DNA from: CAZKTS01 sp964555735
GTDB lineage: Bacteria > Actinomycetota > Acidimicrobiia > IMCC26256 > PALSA-555
Length of the DNA: 31,127 bases
NCBI GenBank assembly: GCA_964555735.1
Contig: CAZKTS010000073.1
Location: 1-31,127 of the forward strand
Direction: 5' to 3'
A program made the translations under genes and the position numbers. Positions within the stretch are counted from its first letter, which is position 1. Every line of letters starts with the position of its first letter. This document shows positions 16,047 through 22,749 of the stretch, one piece after another. The notes under the pieces are model-generated. The model saw only the letters and a list, made by a program, of their open reading frames with translations, did no database searches and was not told the DNA's origin.

Positions 16047-17318
16047 TCAGTCGAGGATGCCGAGGCGGTGCGCGCGCTCGCGAGCGCGCGCGACGACCTC
16101 TTCCTGACCGTCGACGATCCCCTCACGCATGAGGACCCGGCCGGCGACGACGGTGCTCGCGACCACGTGGCCCGAAGCCGCGAACACGAGGTTGTCGAGC
16201 AGATGTCCGGGCCCGAGCTCGGGCGCATCGGCGCGCAGCAGCACGAAGTCGGCCGGCGCCCCCACCTCCACCGGCGTGCCTCCGAGGCGCGGCGCGGCCG
16301 CACCGGTCACGATCCCCCACGCCTCGGTCGCCGGCAGCGCGGTGGTGTCATCGTCGACGTACTTCTGGAAGATCGACATGACCTTGACGTCCTGGAGGAG
16401 ATCGAGGCCGTTGTTCGACGACGCGCCATCGGTGCCGAGCGCGACCGCGACGCCGCGACGGCGGGCCGGCGAGTACGGAAATGCACGGCCGACCGCGAGC
16501 TTGAGGTTCGAGACCGGGTTCATCGCCACGGTGCACCCGGCGGCCGCGACGAGGTCCAGGTCGGCCTCGTCGAGCCAGCAACCGTGCGCGAGCACCGTAC
16601 GGTCGTTCAGGAGGCCGACCCGTTCGAGGAACGCGGCCGGCGCCTCCCCCGTGCGCTCACGGATCCCGACGACCTCGTCCTCGATCTCGAGGAAGTGGAT
16701 CTGCACTGCGAGGCCGCGGCGCGACGACTCTTCGGCGATCCAGGCGAGCGACGCCTCGCTGACGGTGTAGGTGCCGTGGGGCGTGAACGACGGCGTCACC
16801 AACGGCGAGCAGTCCTCGAGCTCCTCCAGCGAGCGGAGTGCGTCCGCCCGGAGCGCGGCGCCCTTCGCCGCGTCGAGCCCGTCGAGGAGCGGGAGTCCGA
16901 CCGTCGCGCGGAGGCCGGCGTCCTCGGCGGCTCGCGCGACCGCAGCCGGCTGCCAGTACATGTCCCAGAACCGGACGGTGCCGCTCCGCACCATCTCGCA
17001 GCACGCGAGGCGGGTGCCCCAGTAGACGTCGTCGGCATCCAGGCGTGCCTCGGCCGGCCAGATCTTCTGCTCGAGCCACTCCATCAGCGGCAGGTCGCCG
17101 CCGTAGCCGCGGAACAGGGTCATCGCCGCGTGGGTGTGGGCGTTGACGAACCCCGGGGCGATGATCCGTGCGGCACCGTCGAGGACGTCGTCGCCCGCCT
17201 CGGTCCCGACGTCCGGCCCGAGCTCGGTGATGATGCCGTCGACCGCGCGCAGGCTCGCTTCGACGAGCGTGCCGTCGGGCTGCAGGAGTCGCGCGCCGCG
17301 CACGGTCAGCGCGCTCAT
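16047..17318 (-). CDS. MTA/SAH-deaminase-like amidohydrolase (TRZ/ATZ, MtaD/SsnA type)
   Basis: The 423-residue metal-dependent deaminase has all expected motifs: PGFVNAHTHAAMTLFRGYGG (HxH metal site), VQIHFLEIEDEV (third His and Glu), VLAHGCWLDEADL, and GTDGASSNNGLDLLQDVKV with the catalytic Asp. This pattern matches the family that deaminates 5'-methylthioadenosine and S-adenosylhomocysteine, though related enzymes act on other amino-heterocycles. It is the last gene of a three-gene operon and overlaps the phosphorylase-family gene by 4 bases (ATGA). That pairing fits a salvage route in which deamination precedes phosphorolysis. ATG 17318 marks the family N-terminus (MSALTVRGARLLQPDG); the frame runs on upstream through the neighbour but is not coding there. 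Confidence 0.9.
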   Translation of the reverse strand: MSALTVRGARLLQPDGTLVEASLRAVDGIITELGPDVGTEAGDDVLDGAARIIAPGFVNAHTHAAMTLFRGYGGDLPLMEWLEQKIWPAEARLDADDVYWGTRLACCEMVRSGTVRFWDMYWQPAAVARAAEDAGLRATVGLPLLDGLDAAKGAALRADALRSLEELEDCSPLVTPSFTPHGTYTVSEASLAWIAEESSRRGLAVQIHFLEIEDEVVGIRERTGEAPAAFLERVGLLNDRTVLAHGCWLDEADLDLVAAAGCTVAMNPVSNLKLAVGRAFPYSPARRRGVAVALGTDGASSNNGLDLLQDVKVMSIFQKYVDDDTTALPATEAWGIVTGAAAPRLGGTPVEVGAPADFVLLRADAPELGPGHLLDNLVFAASGHVVASTVVAGRVLMREGIVDGQEEVVARARERAHRLGILD

Positions 17319-17998
17319 GCGAGCTCCCCCACGACCCCATCGAGCGCGCCGAGCAGCGCAGCCCGGTTCTCGGCCTGCCCGCGCTCGTACTCCTGCTGGG
17401 TCAAGGTGACGGTGTCGAGGCCGTTGGCGAGGTTGTCGACGACGCACACCGCGGCGTAGGCCAGCCCGAGCTGGTTCGCCACGACGCACTCCGACGCGAC
17501 CGTCATCCCGACGAGGTCGGCGAAGCGCGTCAACATCCGGATCTCGGCGGGCGTCTCGAACCGGGGGCCGTTGGCCTGCCAGTAGATCCCGCCGTCGACG
17601 AGCGGCGGCGCCGCGTGCGACCGCCAGCACGCGATGACCTGCTCGCGCCACGCGGACGTGAAGCCGGGCACCACGTGCTGCTCACCGCCGTCGACGGCCG
17701 CGAGCGCGGGCTGGTCGAGGGCGATGAAGTCGTCGGGCGCGACGAACGTGCCGACCGGCCAGTCGAGCCGCAGCGAGCCGACCGAGCTGATCGCCAGGAC
17801 GCGGTCGCAGCCGAGGTCGCGGAGGCGCCGCACCGTGTGCACATGATCGATGCGGTGCGCGGGCACGTAGACGTCGAGCCCGTGGCGGTAGACCGCGAGG
17901 TGGCTGCCCGCGTCGACGATGGGCGCGTCGCTCGCGGCGCGCTCGCCGCCGGGCTCCGGCAGGGTCTCGCGCTTGCCGATCACCGCGAGGCGACTCAT
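17315..17998 (-). CDS. MTAP/PNP-family nucleoside phosphorylase (possible methylthioinosine type)
   Basis: The 227-residue product resembles methylthioadenosine phosphorylase. It has YRHG, VPAHRIDHVHTVRRLRDLG, ISSVGSLR, DDFI, GGIYWQANGPRFETPAEIRM and VGMTVASECVVANQLGLAY. Two things are odd. The N-terminal phosphate loop, usually IGGSG or IGGTG, reads IGKRE. The purine-recognition segment, DYD in adenine-specific enzymes, reads VVDNLANGL near residues 186-194, closer to the Asn-containing loop expected for 6-oxopurines. With a deaminase encoded next to it, a methylthioinosine or inosine-type substrate is a reasonable inference. It overlaps both neighbours by 4 bases. Confidence 0.85.
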   Translation of the reverse strand: MSRLAVIGKRETLPEPGGERAASDAPIVDAGSHLAVYRHGLDVYVPAHRIDHVHTVRRLRDLGCDRVLAISSVGSLRLDWPVGTFVAPDDFIALDQPALAAVDGGEQHVVPGFTSAWREQVIACWRSHAAPPLVDGGIYWQANGPRFETPAEIRMLTRFADLVGMTVASECVVANQLGLAYAAVCVVDNLANGLDTVTLTQQEYERGQAENRAALLGALDGVVGELA

Positions 17999-18603
17999 CG
18001 CGACCCCGCTCCGGCTTGGAGTGCCGCCGCGAACGCGACCAGGCCGTCGACGAGTGCGGCGGTGTGGGGCACCGGCGCCGGGCCGTCGAAGTCGGCCCAG
18101 TAGGGGCCCATGCCCCGGACCCGGGGCGGGAGCTCGAGCTGCACGCCGCCGCCCCGACTGCGGTTCACGGGGTTGCGCGCGTCCAGGCCGCGCAGCTCGC
18201 GTGGGATCGCGGCGAGGTCGTCGCGCACCTCGTACTCGGGCAGTGCGGCGCGCAGACGGACGCCGAGCGCCCGCGCCAGGTCGCGGTCCCGGCCGCCGAG
18301 CAGGAGGGTCGTCCAGCAGTCGTCCCGGCCGTAGCCGTGCACGGACACCACCACCTCGCAGTGGTCGAGCACCTCGTCGAGCCCCGGCGACGTCGCCGCC
18401 TCGTAGTGGTGCGACGGCACGTGCCACCGCAGGTCGGGTGGCTGCACGAGGGCGTACCAGGACGCCCCGGCTCGCTCCGCGGCGGCGCGCGCGATCTCGG
18501 CCGTGCCCTGCTCGAGCCCGCCGTGCAGCGCGAGGAAGCCGACGCGACCGGCGATCGCGCGCTGCTCGACGATGCCGGGATGGGCCAGCAGGTCCGCGAA
18601 CAC
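17995..18603 (-). CDS. Poly-gamma-glutamate hydrolase family (PF05908-like) protein
   Basis: This 202-residue protein starts VFADLLAHPGIVEQ. It shows the zinc-peptidase-like motifs of the phage and Bacillus poly-gamma-glutamate hydrolases: GFLALHGGLEQGT (first His and Glu), VPSHHYEAATSP, EVVVSVHGYGRDD (second His) and LLLGGRDRDLARAL. Such enzymes cleave gamma-glutamyl links; here the substrate is unknown and no signal peptide is present, so it would act inside the cell. GTG 18603 is chosen because TAGCGT lies 8 bases upstream and family-like sequence begins there; an in-frame GTG at 18663 would add 20 Arg/Gly-rich residues. It leads the operon with the phosphorylase and deaminase genes. Confidence 0.8.
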   Translation of the reverse strand: MFADLLAHPGIVEQRAIAGRVGFLALHGGLEQGTAEIARAAAERAGASWYALVQPPDLRWHVPSHHYEAATSPGLDEVLDHCEVVVSVHGYGRDDCWTTLLLGGRDRDLARALGVRLRAALPEYEVRDDLAAIPRELRGLDARNPVNRSRGGGVQLELPPRVRGMGPYWADFDGPAPVPHTAALVDGLVAFAAALQAGAGSR

Positions 18604-18611
18604 TCGGCGGG

Positions 18612-18617
18612 ACGCTA
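18612..18617 (-). promoter_or_regulatory. Candidate -10 hexamer TAGCGT for the 18603-16047 operon
   Basis: TAGCGT on the minus strand ends 8 bases before the GTG at 18603 and is identical to the hexamer before the acylase gene. It argues for the shorter start of the hydrolase. Confidence 0.45.
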
Positions 18618-18696
18618 CCGCCCGGCCGAGTCGTGGGCCGCGAGCCCGTCCGCCGGAGGCCACCGCATCGATCGCGCCGAGTCCTGCGGGAGCGGG

Positions 18697-18710
18697 TTAC
18701 CCATGGGTAA
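18697..18710 (+). promoter_or_regulatory. Perfect 14-bp palindrome TTACCCATGGGTAA, candidate operator
   Basis: The palindrome is exact over all 14 bases. It overlaps the presumed -10 (TAAGGT, 18708-18713) and ends 10 bases before the ATG of the acyltransferase gene, an ideal place for a repressor to block a leaderless transcript. TTAC...GTAA half-sites are common for TetR-type regulators. No regulator gene is visible nearby, so the binding protein is unknown. Confidence 0.5.
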
Positions 18711-18713
18711 GGT
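18708..18713 (+). promoter_or_regulatory. Candidate -10 hexamer TAAGGT, leaderless
   Basis: TAAGGT ends 7 bases before the ATG at 18721 and supports that start over the ATG at 18703, which would lie upstream of the transcript. Confidence 0.45.
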
Positions 18714-18720
18714 TCCGGCC

Positions 18721-19635
18721 ATGTGGTGGCGGCGCTCCGACGGGACGCTGGTCAAGGGGCTCTCCAACGAGCGACGCGCGATGCCGTACTTCATGCGCGG
18801 CCGCAACGAGTCCGCGGTCTACTTCGAGCACGACGCGAGCATCGTCAAGACCGACGCGTTCATCCGCGAGTGGAACCAGACCAACCCGATGCTCCGCATC
18901 GACGTCTTTCACCTCGCGGTGTGGGCGCTGCGCGACGGCCTGGAGCGCACCCCCAGCATCAACCGGTTCGTCATGGGCGGCCGCCTCTACCAGCGCGACG
19001 GGATCTGGTTCTCGTACGCCGTGAAGCGCAAGCTCGAGACCGGCGCGCCCCTGGCCGTCGTGAAGCGGCGCTTCGACACCGACGCCACCTTCGGCGAGAT
19101 GGTGCAGGGCATGGCGGAGAAGCAGGCCGAGATCACCTCGCAGAGCGGACGTCTCGACGCCGAGCTCGGGCTCCTGATGAAGTTCCCCGGCTTCGTGCGC
19201 CGCATCATCATGGCGGCGATCCGCGGGCTCGACCGGCTGGGCATGCTGCCCAAGAGCTACGTCGAGAACGACCCGATGTACACGACCGCGTTCTTCGCCA
19301 ACATGGCGAGCTTCGGGATGCCGGCCGTGTACCACCACCTCTACGAGTACGGGACCGCCAACATCTTCATCTCGGTCGGGCGGCCCACGACCGATCCGGG
19401 CAGCCCGTCGTCGGGTCCCGAGCGTCGGCGCTCGATGACGCTGAAGTACACGTTCGACGAGCGCACCGAGGACGGGCTCACCGCCCTGTTCGTCCTGCGA
19501 CGCATCAAGCAGATCCTCGAGGATCCGTACGCCACGGGGCTGGCCGTCGAGGCGCTCCCGGCGGGGGCGGCGCCGGTGCTCGACGGCTCGGCGGGCGGCG
19601 GGCTGGCGGACGAGGCGGCTCCCGTAGACTCCTAG
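18721..19635 (+). CDS. Stand-alone E2/CAT-fold acyltransferase-like protein
   Basis: The 304-residue protein resembles the catalytic domain of 2-oxoacid dehydrogenase E2 and chloramphenicol acetyltransferase, but it has no lipoyl or subunit-binding domain, so it is not part of a normal dehydrogenase complex. Recognisable parts are MPYFMRGRNESAVYFEH, a FHLAVWALRDGLERTPSINRFV helix block, RDGIWFSYAVKRKL, a middle helix pair, MYTTAFFANMASFGM, and VTLKYTFDERTEDG-like C-terminal sequence (here MTLKYTFDERTEDGLTALF). The HxxxDG catalytic motif reads E247-R-T-E-D251-G, so the general-base His is Glu. It may acylate an amine or alcohol by a modified mechanism or only bind acyl donors. It sits 4 bases before the SPT-like gene, which suggests a shared lipid substrate. 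Confidence 0.82.
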   Translation: MWWRRSDGTLVKGLSNERRAMPYFMRGRNESAVYFEHDASIVKTDAFIREWNQTNPMLRIDVFHLAVWALRDGLERTPSINRFVMGGRLYQRDGIWFSYAVKRKLETGAPLAVVKRRFDTDATFGEMVQGMAEKQAEITSQSGRLDAELGLLMKFPGFVRRIIMAAIRGLDRLGMLPKSYVENDPMYTTAFFANMASFGMPAVYHHLYEYGTANIFISVGRPTTDPGSPSSGPERRRSMTLKYTFDERTEDGLTALFVLRRIKQILEDPYATGLAVEALPAGAAPVLDGSAGGGLADEAAPVDS

Positions 19636-19639
19636 CACC

Positions 19640-20851
19640 ATGACCTTCTTCTCGGACCGCCTCGCGGCGTTCCCCCGCATCGAGCCGTACCGGATGGCCA
19701 AGGAGTCCGGATACTGGCCGTACTACAAGAGCGTCGAGAGCGCCTCCACGCCCCGGCTCGTCATCGAGGGCCGGGAGTGCATCAACTTCGGCTCCAACAA
19801 CTACCTGAGCCTCTCGTACCACCCGGAGGTCGTCGCGGCGACGGTCGAGGCCACGAAGCACTTCGGCAGCGGCGTCACGGGCAGTCGGCTGCTCAACGGC
19901 ACGCTCACCCTCCACCGCCAGCTCGAGGAGGAGCTCGCCGACTTCTACGGGCACGAAGCCGCCCTCGTCTTCGCCACCGGCTACGTCGCCAACATGAGCG
20001 CGATCGCCGGGTTCCTCGGTCGCCAGGACTACGCAGTCGTCGACAAGGAGATCCACAACTCGCTGCTCACCGGCGTCCGGCTGTCCGGCGCGTCGATGAA
20101 GCGGTTCCGCCACAACGACCTCGCGCACCTCGAGCAGGTGCTCGCGAAGCTGCCCGCCGACGCGGCGAAGGGACTCATCGTCGACGGCGTGTACTCGATG
20201 GGCGGCGACACCGCTCCCCTCGACCGGATGGTCGAGCTGTGCCGGGCGACCCCCAACACGTTCCTACTCGACGACGAGGCGCACGGTCTCGGCGTCCTCG
20301 GCGAGCGCGGGCTCGGCGCGGCCGAGCAGTACGGCGTGCTCGACGACATCGACCTCATCACGATCACCTTCTCCAAGACGCTCGGCTCCTGCGGCGGCGC
20401 GCTCATCGGATCGCAGGACGCGATCGAGCTGTTGACCATCGAGTCCGACACGCTGATCTTCACCGCGTCGAACACGCCCGGATCGGTCGCCGCGGCCCTC
20501 GCCGCGCTGCGGCTGCTGCGCGCCGAGCCCGACCGACCCGCGCGGCTGCGTGCGAACGTCGCCGGCTTCCTCGGCATGCTCACCGAGCGCGGCGTGCCCA
20601 CCAACCCGGCCGAGAGCGCGATCGTCACCATCCCGCTCCGCAAGCCCGACCAGGTGTCGACGGTGCTGGTGGCGATGGACTTGCTCGACCACGGCGTGTT
20701 CGTGAACCCGGTGATCCCACCTGCGGTCACCAAGGAGATGGGGCTCATCCGTCTCAGCCTCATGGTCGACCACGACGCCGCGCTCCTCGAAGAGGCCGCC
20801 GACACCCTCGCCAAGGTCATGGCCGACCACGACCAGCTCCCGGACGGCTAG
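19640..20851 (+). CDS. Alpha-oxoamine synthase, serine palmitoyltransferase-like (PLP-dependent)
   Basis: The 403-residue product is a type I PLP enzyme that condenses an amino acid with an acyl thioester and loses CO2. Motifs: NFGSNNYLSL; HFGSGVTGSRLLNGT near residues 74-88; His139 that stacks on PLP; DGVYSMGGDTAPL; D212-EAH215; Lys246 in TITFSKTLGSCGG forming the aldimine; IFTASNTPGS; and Arg371 in LIRLSL, the expected carboxylate-binding Arg. The FGSG-TGSR-LNGT, GVYSM-GD-APL and C-terminal PPA...R pattern looks closer to bacterial serine palmitoyltransferase than to KBL or BioF, but the subfamily needs a tree. A TAGACT hexamer 9 bases before the ATG could be an internal promoter. It is co-directional with the acyltransferase gene and ends 7 bases before the inverted-repeat cassette. 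Confidence 0.9.
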   Translation: MTFFSDRLAAFPRIEPYRMAKESGYWPYYKSVESASTPRLVIEGRECINFGSNNYLSLSYHPEVVAATVEATKHFGSGVTGSRLLNGTLTLHRQLEEELADFYGHEAALVFATGYVANMSAIAGFLGRQDYAVVDKEIHNSLLTGVRLSGASMKRFRHNDLAHLEQVLAKLPADAAKGLIVDGVYSMGGDTAPLDRMVELCRATPNTFLLDDEAHGLGVLGERGLGAAEQYGVLDDIDLITITFSKTLGSCGGALIGSQDAIELLTIESDTLIFTASNTPGSVAAALAALRLLRAEPDRPARLRANVAGFLGMLTERGVPTNPAESAIVTIPLRKPDQVSTVLVAMDLLDHGVFVNPVIPPAVTKEMGLIRLSLMVDHDAALLEEAADTLAKVMADHDQLPDG

Positions 20852-20858
20852 GTCGCAG

Positions 20859-20901
20859 CCCCGGTCAAGATCTTGTTTGGTCGATCGATGCCGCCAGGGC
20901 G
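20859..20901 (+). repeat. Left 43-bp terminal inverted repeat of the DUF559 cassette
   Basis: Bases 20859-20901 match the reverse complement of 21848-21890 at 39 of 43 positions, with no gaps. The repeat begins 7 bases after the stop codon of the SPT-like gene. Its core contains TTTGGTCGATCG. The match does not extend outward, and no target-site duplication is obvious. Confidence 0.85.
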
Positions 20902-20919
20902 GCATCGATCATCCAAACA
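20875..20919 (+). repeat. Large near-palindrome at the cassette's left end (possible bidirectional terminator)
   Basis: The arm 20874-20893 pairs with 20899-20919 almost completely: a perfect 13-bp inner stem around GATCGATGCCGCC with a 2-base loop, and an outer GTTTGG/CCAAAC stem, separated by 2 mismatched pairs. The right arm holds the stop codon of the DUF559 gene and is a third copy of the repeat core. No T-tract follows, so termination would be by an unusual or Rho-dependent route. Confidence 0.7.
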
Positions 20920-21814
20920 GCGCCCTGCTGACGTCGGTCACCACCTCCTCGGGTGTCGACGTCGTCGTGAAGTGCAGGGTGCGCCAACCGTCGAGCTGGA
21001 TGGCGCGGTCACGGGCTCGATCGGCGTCGAAGGCACTCCGCGTGCCGTGTGGGCCGAAGCCGTCGGCCTCGATGGAGATGCGCTCCTGGACGTACGCGAG
21101 GTCCAGCACGTACCGGCGTCCGCCGATCCGGACCGGATGCCGTCGAACGGGGAGCGGCAGGCCGGCCTCCCGGAGCACGAGCCAGACCCACGTCTCCAGC
21201 TCGCTGTCCCCCGGGTCGTAGCCGGGCACCCTCGCGGCCAGCACCGCGTGCATCACCGACGGGCTCCGCCCCGGGGCGATCCCGAACCGCATGGCGACCG
21301 CGTGCATGGCGCTCAGGCGCACGGCGCCGCGCCGCAGTCCGTCGTCGAGCGCCCGAGCGAGACCGTCGACGCCGAGGTGGGTCGAGAGGTCGGCCAGCGT
21401 GCGGGCCGCGCTCGTGACCGGGATGACGCCCATCACCGTCACGTCCCGTTCGTCCCACACGCCGCTGCGATGCACGATGACGCCCGGCAGCCGCACCCGC
21501 CGCTCGAGCACCGTGGTCAGCTCGATCGCGTCACGCGGCTCGATCGGCAGCCGCCACAGTCGCGCGGCCGTCGTGTGCGACGCCCACACCGCCTCTCCCG
21601 CCGCCAGCACGGCGCTCAGGACTGACTGGGGCCACGACCGCGGTGAACCGCGCACCAGGTAGACCGAGCGCCGCGCGACGACCCACGCGCCCTGCCGCAC
21701 GCGATGCGCGATCGCCGAGTGCGTGAGCCCGAGGGCGATCGCCTGACGGCGTGCGATCAAGCCGTGCTGGCGCTCCGCGACCGCGCCCACGGCGTCGTCC
21801 ATCTGGACCACCAT
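20909..21814 (-). CDS. AbiEi-like helix-turn-helix plus DUF559/Vsr-like nuclease-domain protein
   Basis: The protein has 301 residues. The N-terminus (AERQHGLIARRQAIALGLTHSAIAHRV) is the winged-helix domain typical of AbiEi-type antitoxins and many actinobacterial relatives. The middle (SVYLVRGSPRSWPQ, HTTAARLWRLP, VIVHRSG, PVTSAARTLADLS) is also family-typical. The C-terminal region (VLDLAYVQERISIEADGFG, then DRARDRAIQLDGWRTLHFT) is a DUF559/very-short-patch-repair-like PD-(D/E)xK fold with Asp and Glu in place. No AbiEii toxin gene is adjacent, so a simple toxin-antitoxin role is unlikely. Start options are ATG 21814 or 21802 (MDDAVGAVAERQ). The gene is alone between inverted repeats. Confidence 0.88.
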   Translation of the reverse strand: MVVQMDDAVGAVAERQHGLIARRQAIALGLTHSAIAHRVRQGAWVVARRSVYLVRGSPRSWPQSVLSAVLAAGEAVWASHTTAARLWRLPIEPRDAIELTTVLERRVRLPGVIVHRSGVWDERDVTVMGVIPVTSAARTLADLSTHLGVDGLARALDDGLRRGAVRLSAMHAVAMRFGIAPGRSPSVMHAVLAARVPGYDPGDSELETWVWLVLREAGLPLPVRRHPVRIGGRRYVLDLAYVQERISIEADGFGPHGTRSAFDADRARDRAIQLDGWRTLHFTTTSTPEEVVTDVSRALFG

Positions 21815-21847
21815 GGCGCCGAAGACACATGCGTGGGCGATTCGTCA

Positions 21848-21890
21848 CGCCCTGGCGACACCGATCGACCAAACAGGGTCTTGACCGGGG
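21848..21890 (-). repeat. Right 43-bp terminal inverted repeat of the DUF559 cassette
   Basis: Reverse complement of the left repeat with four mismatches. It ends 3 bases before the stop codon of the LpxO-like gene, and it lacks the second arm that turns the left repeat into a hairpin. Confidence 0.85.
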
Positions 21891-21893
21891 GCC

Positions 21894-22712
21894 TCAGGCC
21901 GAGGCGCGGACCTGCTCGAAGCGCTTCTCCCAGGCGTTGTGGCGGGCCTTGGCGTCCTGGATGAAGGGGGACCAGCCGATGAGCTTGAGGACGAGCTCGT
22001 TGAGGACCCGTGCCGGGCCGGCGAGCGGGCGCTTGAAGTCCACGAACAGCACCACGCGCGTGCCGTCGGTGTCGTTCCAGGCCTCGTGCTCCCACGTGTC
22101 GTCGAAGACGAGGCTCTTGCCTTCGGTCCAGTGGCGCACGTCGTTGCCGACGCGGATCCCGCACTGGTCGGCGGGCTCGGGCACCATCAGCGCGAGGTGG
22201 TACCGGAGCACCCCCTTGTACGGGCCGCCGTGGGGCGGGATGCGCTTGTGCGGGGCGAAGATCGAGAACATCGCGGTCGTGAGGCCGGGGATCTGATCCA
22301 GCAGCTTCGCGGTCTCGGGGCAGCGGTCGACGTTGTTGCCGGCAGTGAAGCCGTAGCCGTAGAAGAAGAAGGTCTTCCACCGGTCGTCGTCCGTGATCGA
22401 GTACTGATCGGTCGAGATGTCCTGGAAGTTCGGCAGCGCGTCGGTGTGCTGCAGGACCGCCTCGAGCTCACGACGGATCGTCGGCGTGCCCGCTTCCAGC
22501 GTGCGGATCCACGGGAAGTCGTCGGTCGAGAAGAAGGTGTGGTCGCCCACGAGGGAGTGCCGGCCGAAGTACCGGTCGAGCCAGCGGATCAGCTTCTCCC
22601 CCACCTTGTTGGCGAGGTCGACGGCCCGTTCGCGCGCCGAGGGCACGTGCGGCTGACGGGCAGCGGCCTCGCTGCCGTTCGCAGTCTCGGGGTGGTGGCC
22701 GTTGGTGCTCAC
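21894..22712 (-). CDS. LpxO/OlsC-type aspartyl/asparaginyl beta-hydroxylase-fold dioxygenase
   Basis: The 272-residue protein belongs to the Asp/Asn beta-hydroxylase (PF05118-type) 2-oxoglutarate/Fe(II) dioxygenases. The core is MFSIFAPHKRIPPHGGPYKG with iron ligand His161, RYHLALMVP, then SLVFDDTWEHEAWN with the second ligand His209, and Arg219 in TRVVLFVDF for 2-oxoglutarate. Relatives LpxO and OlsC hydroxylate acyl chains of lipid A and ornithine lipids. A short hydrophilic N-terminus precedes it; no clear membrane anchor is seen. Convergence with the SPT-like operon suggests a lipid substrate, but ordinary LpxO targets are not expected in an actinobacterium. GTG 22712 has TACGCT 9 bases upstream. 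Confidence 0.87.
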   Translation of the reverse strand: MSTNGHHPETANGSEAAARQPHVPSARERAVDLANKVGEKLIRWLDRYFGRHSLVGDHTFFSTDDFPWIRTLEAGTPTIRRELEAVLQHTDALPNFQDISTDQYSITDDDRWKTFFFYGYGFTAGNNVDRCPETAKLLDQIPGLTTAMFSIFAPHKRIPPHGGPYKGVLRYHLALMVPEPADQCGIRVGNDVRHWTEGKSLVFDDTWEHEAWNDTDGTRVVLFVDFKRPLAGPARVLNELVLKLIGWSPFIQDAKARHNAWEKRFEQVRASA

Positions 22713-22721
22713 GGGCCGCTC

Positions 22722-22727
22722 AGCGTA
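22722..22727 (-). promoter_or_regulatory. Candidate -10 hexamer TACGCT for the LpxO-like gene
   Basis: TACGCT on the minus strand ends 9 bases before the GTG at 22712. It stands only 7 bases from the divergent -10 of the MFS gene, so the two promoters should interfere with or co-regulate each other. Confidence 0.45.
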
Positions 22728-22734
22728 GCGCCAC

Positions 22735-22740
22735 TAACCT
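22735..22740 (+). promoter_or_regulatory. Candidate -10 hexamer TAACCT for the MFS gene
   Basis: TAACCT ends 9 bases before the ATG at 22750 in a 37-base divergent gap. There is no Shine-Dalgarno sequence. Confidence 0.45.
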
Positions 22741-22749
22741 GACGACCCC

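Larger units (their letters stand above)
20859..21890. mobile_element. Putative IR-flanked single-gene cassette (AbiEi-HTH/DUF559 protein)
   Basis: The 1,032-bp unit is bounded by the two 43-bp inverted repeats and carries one complete gene on the minus strand. It fills the space between two convergent genes almost exactly, with 7 bases left on one side and 3 on the other. There is no transposase. The layout resembles a non-autonomous element, or a nuclease gene bracketed by palindromic repeats in the manner of REP/RAYT units. Mobility is an inference; the repeats are directly visible. Confidence 0.55.

Noticed and set aside
18703..18720. ATG at 18703 as start of the acyltransferase gene
   Set aside because: It lies inside the palindrome and upstream of the presumed transcript start. 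MWWRR at 18721 looks like the true N-terminus.
20909..21814. Type IV toxin-antitoxin system
   Set aside because: Only the AbiEi-like HTH is present, fused to a nuclease-like domain. No AbiEii-type nucleotidyltransferase gene is adjacent.
20859..21890. Ordinary insertion sequence
   Set aside because: The repeats look like IS ends, but there is no transposase motif, and no target-site duplication could be found at the edges.
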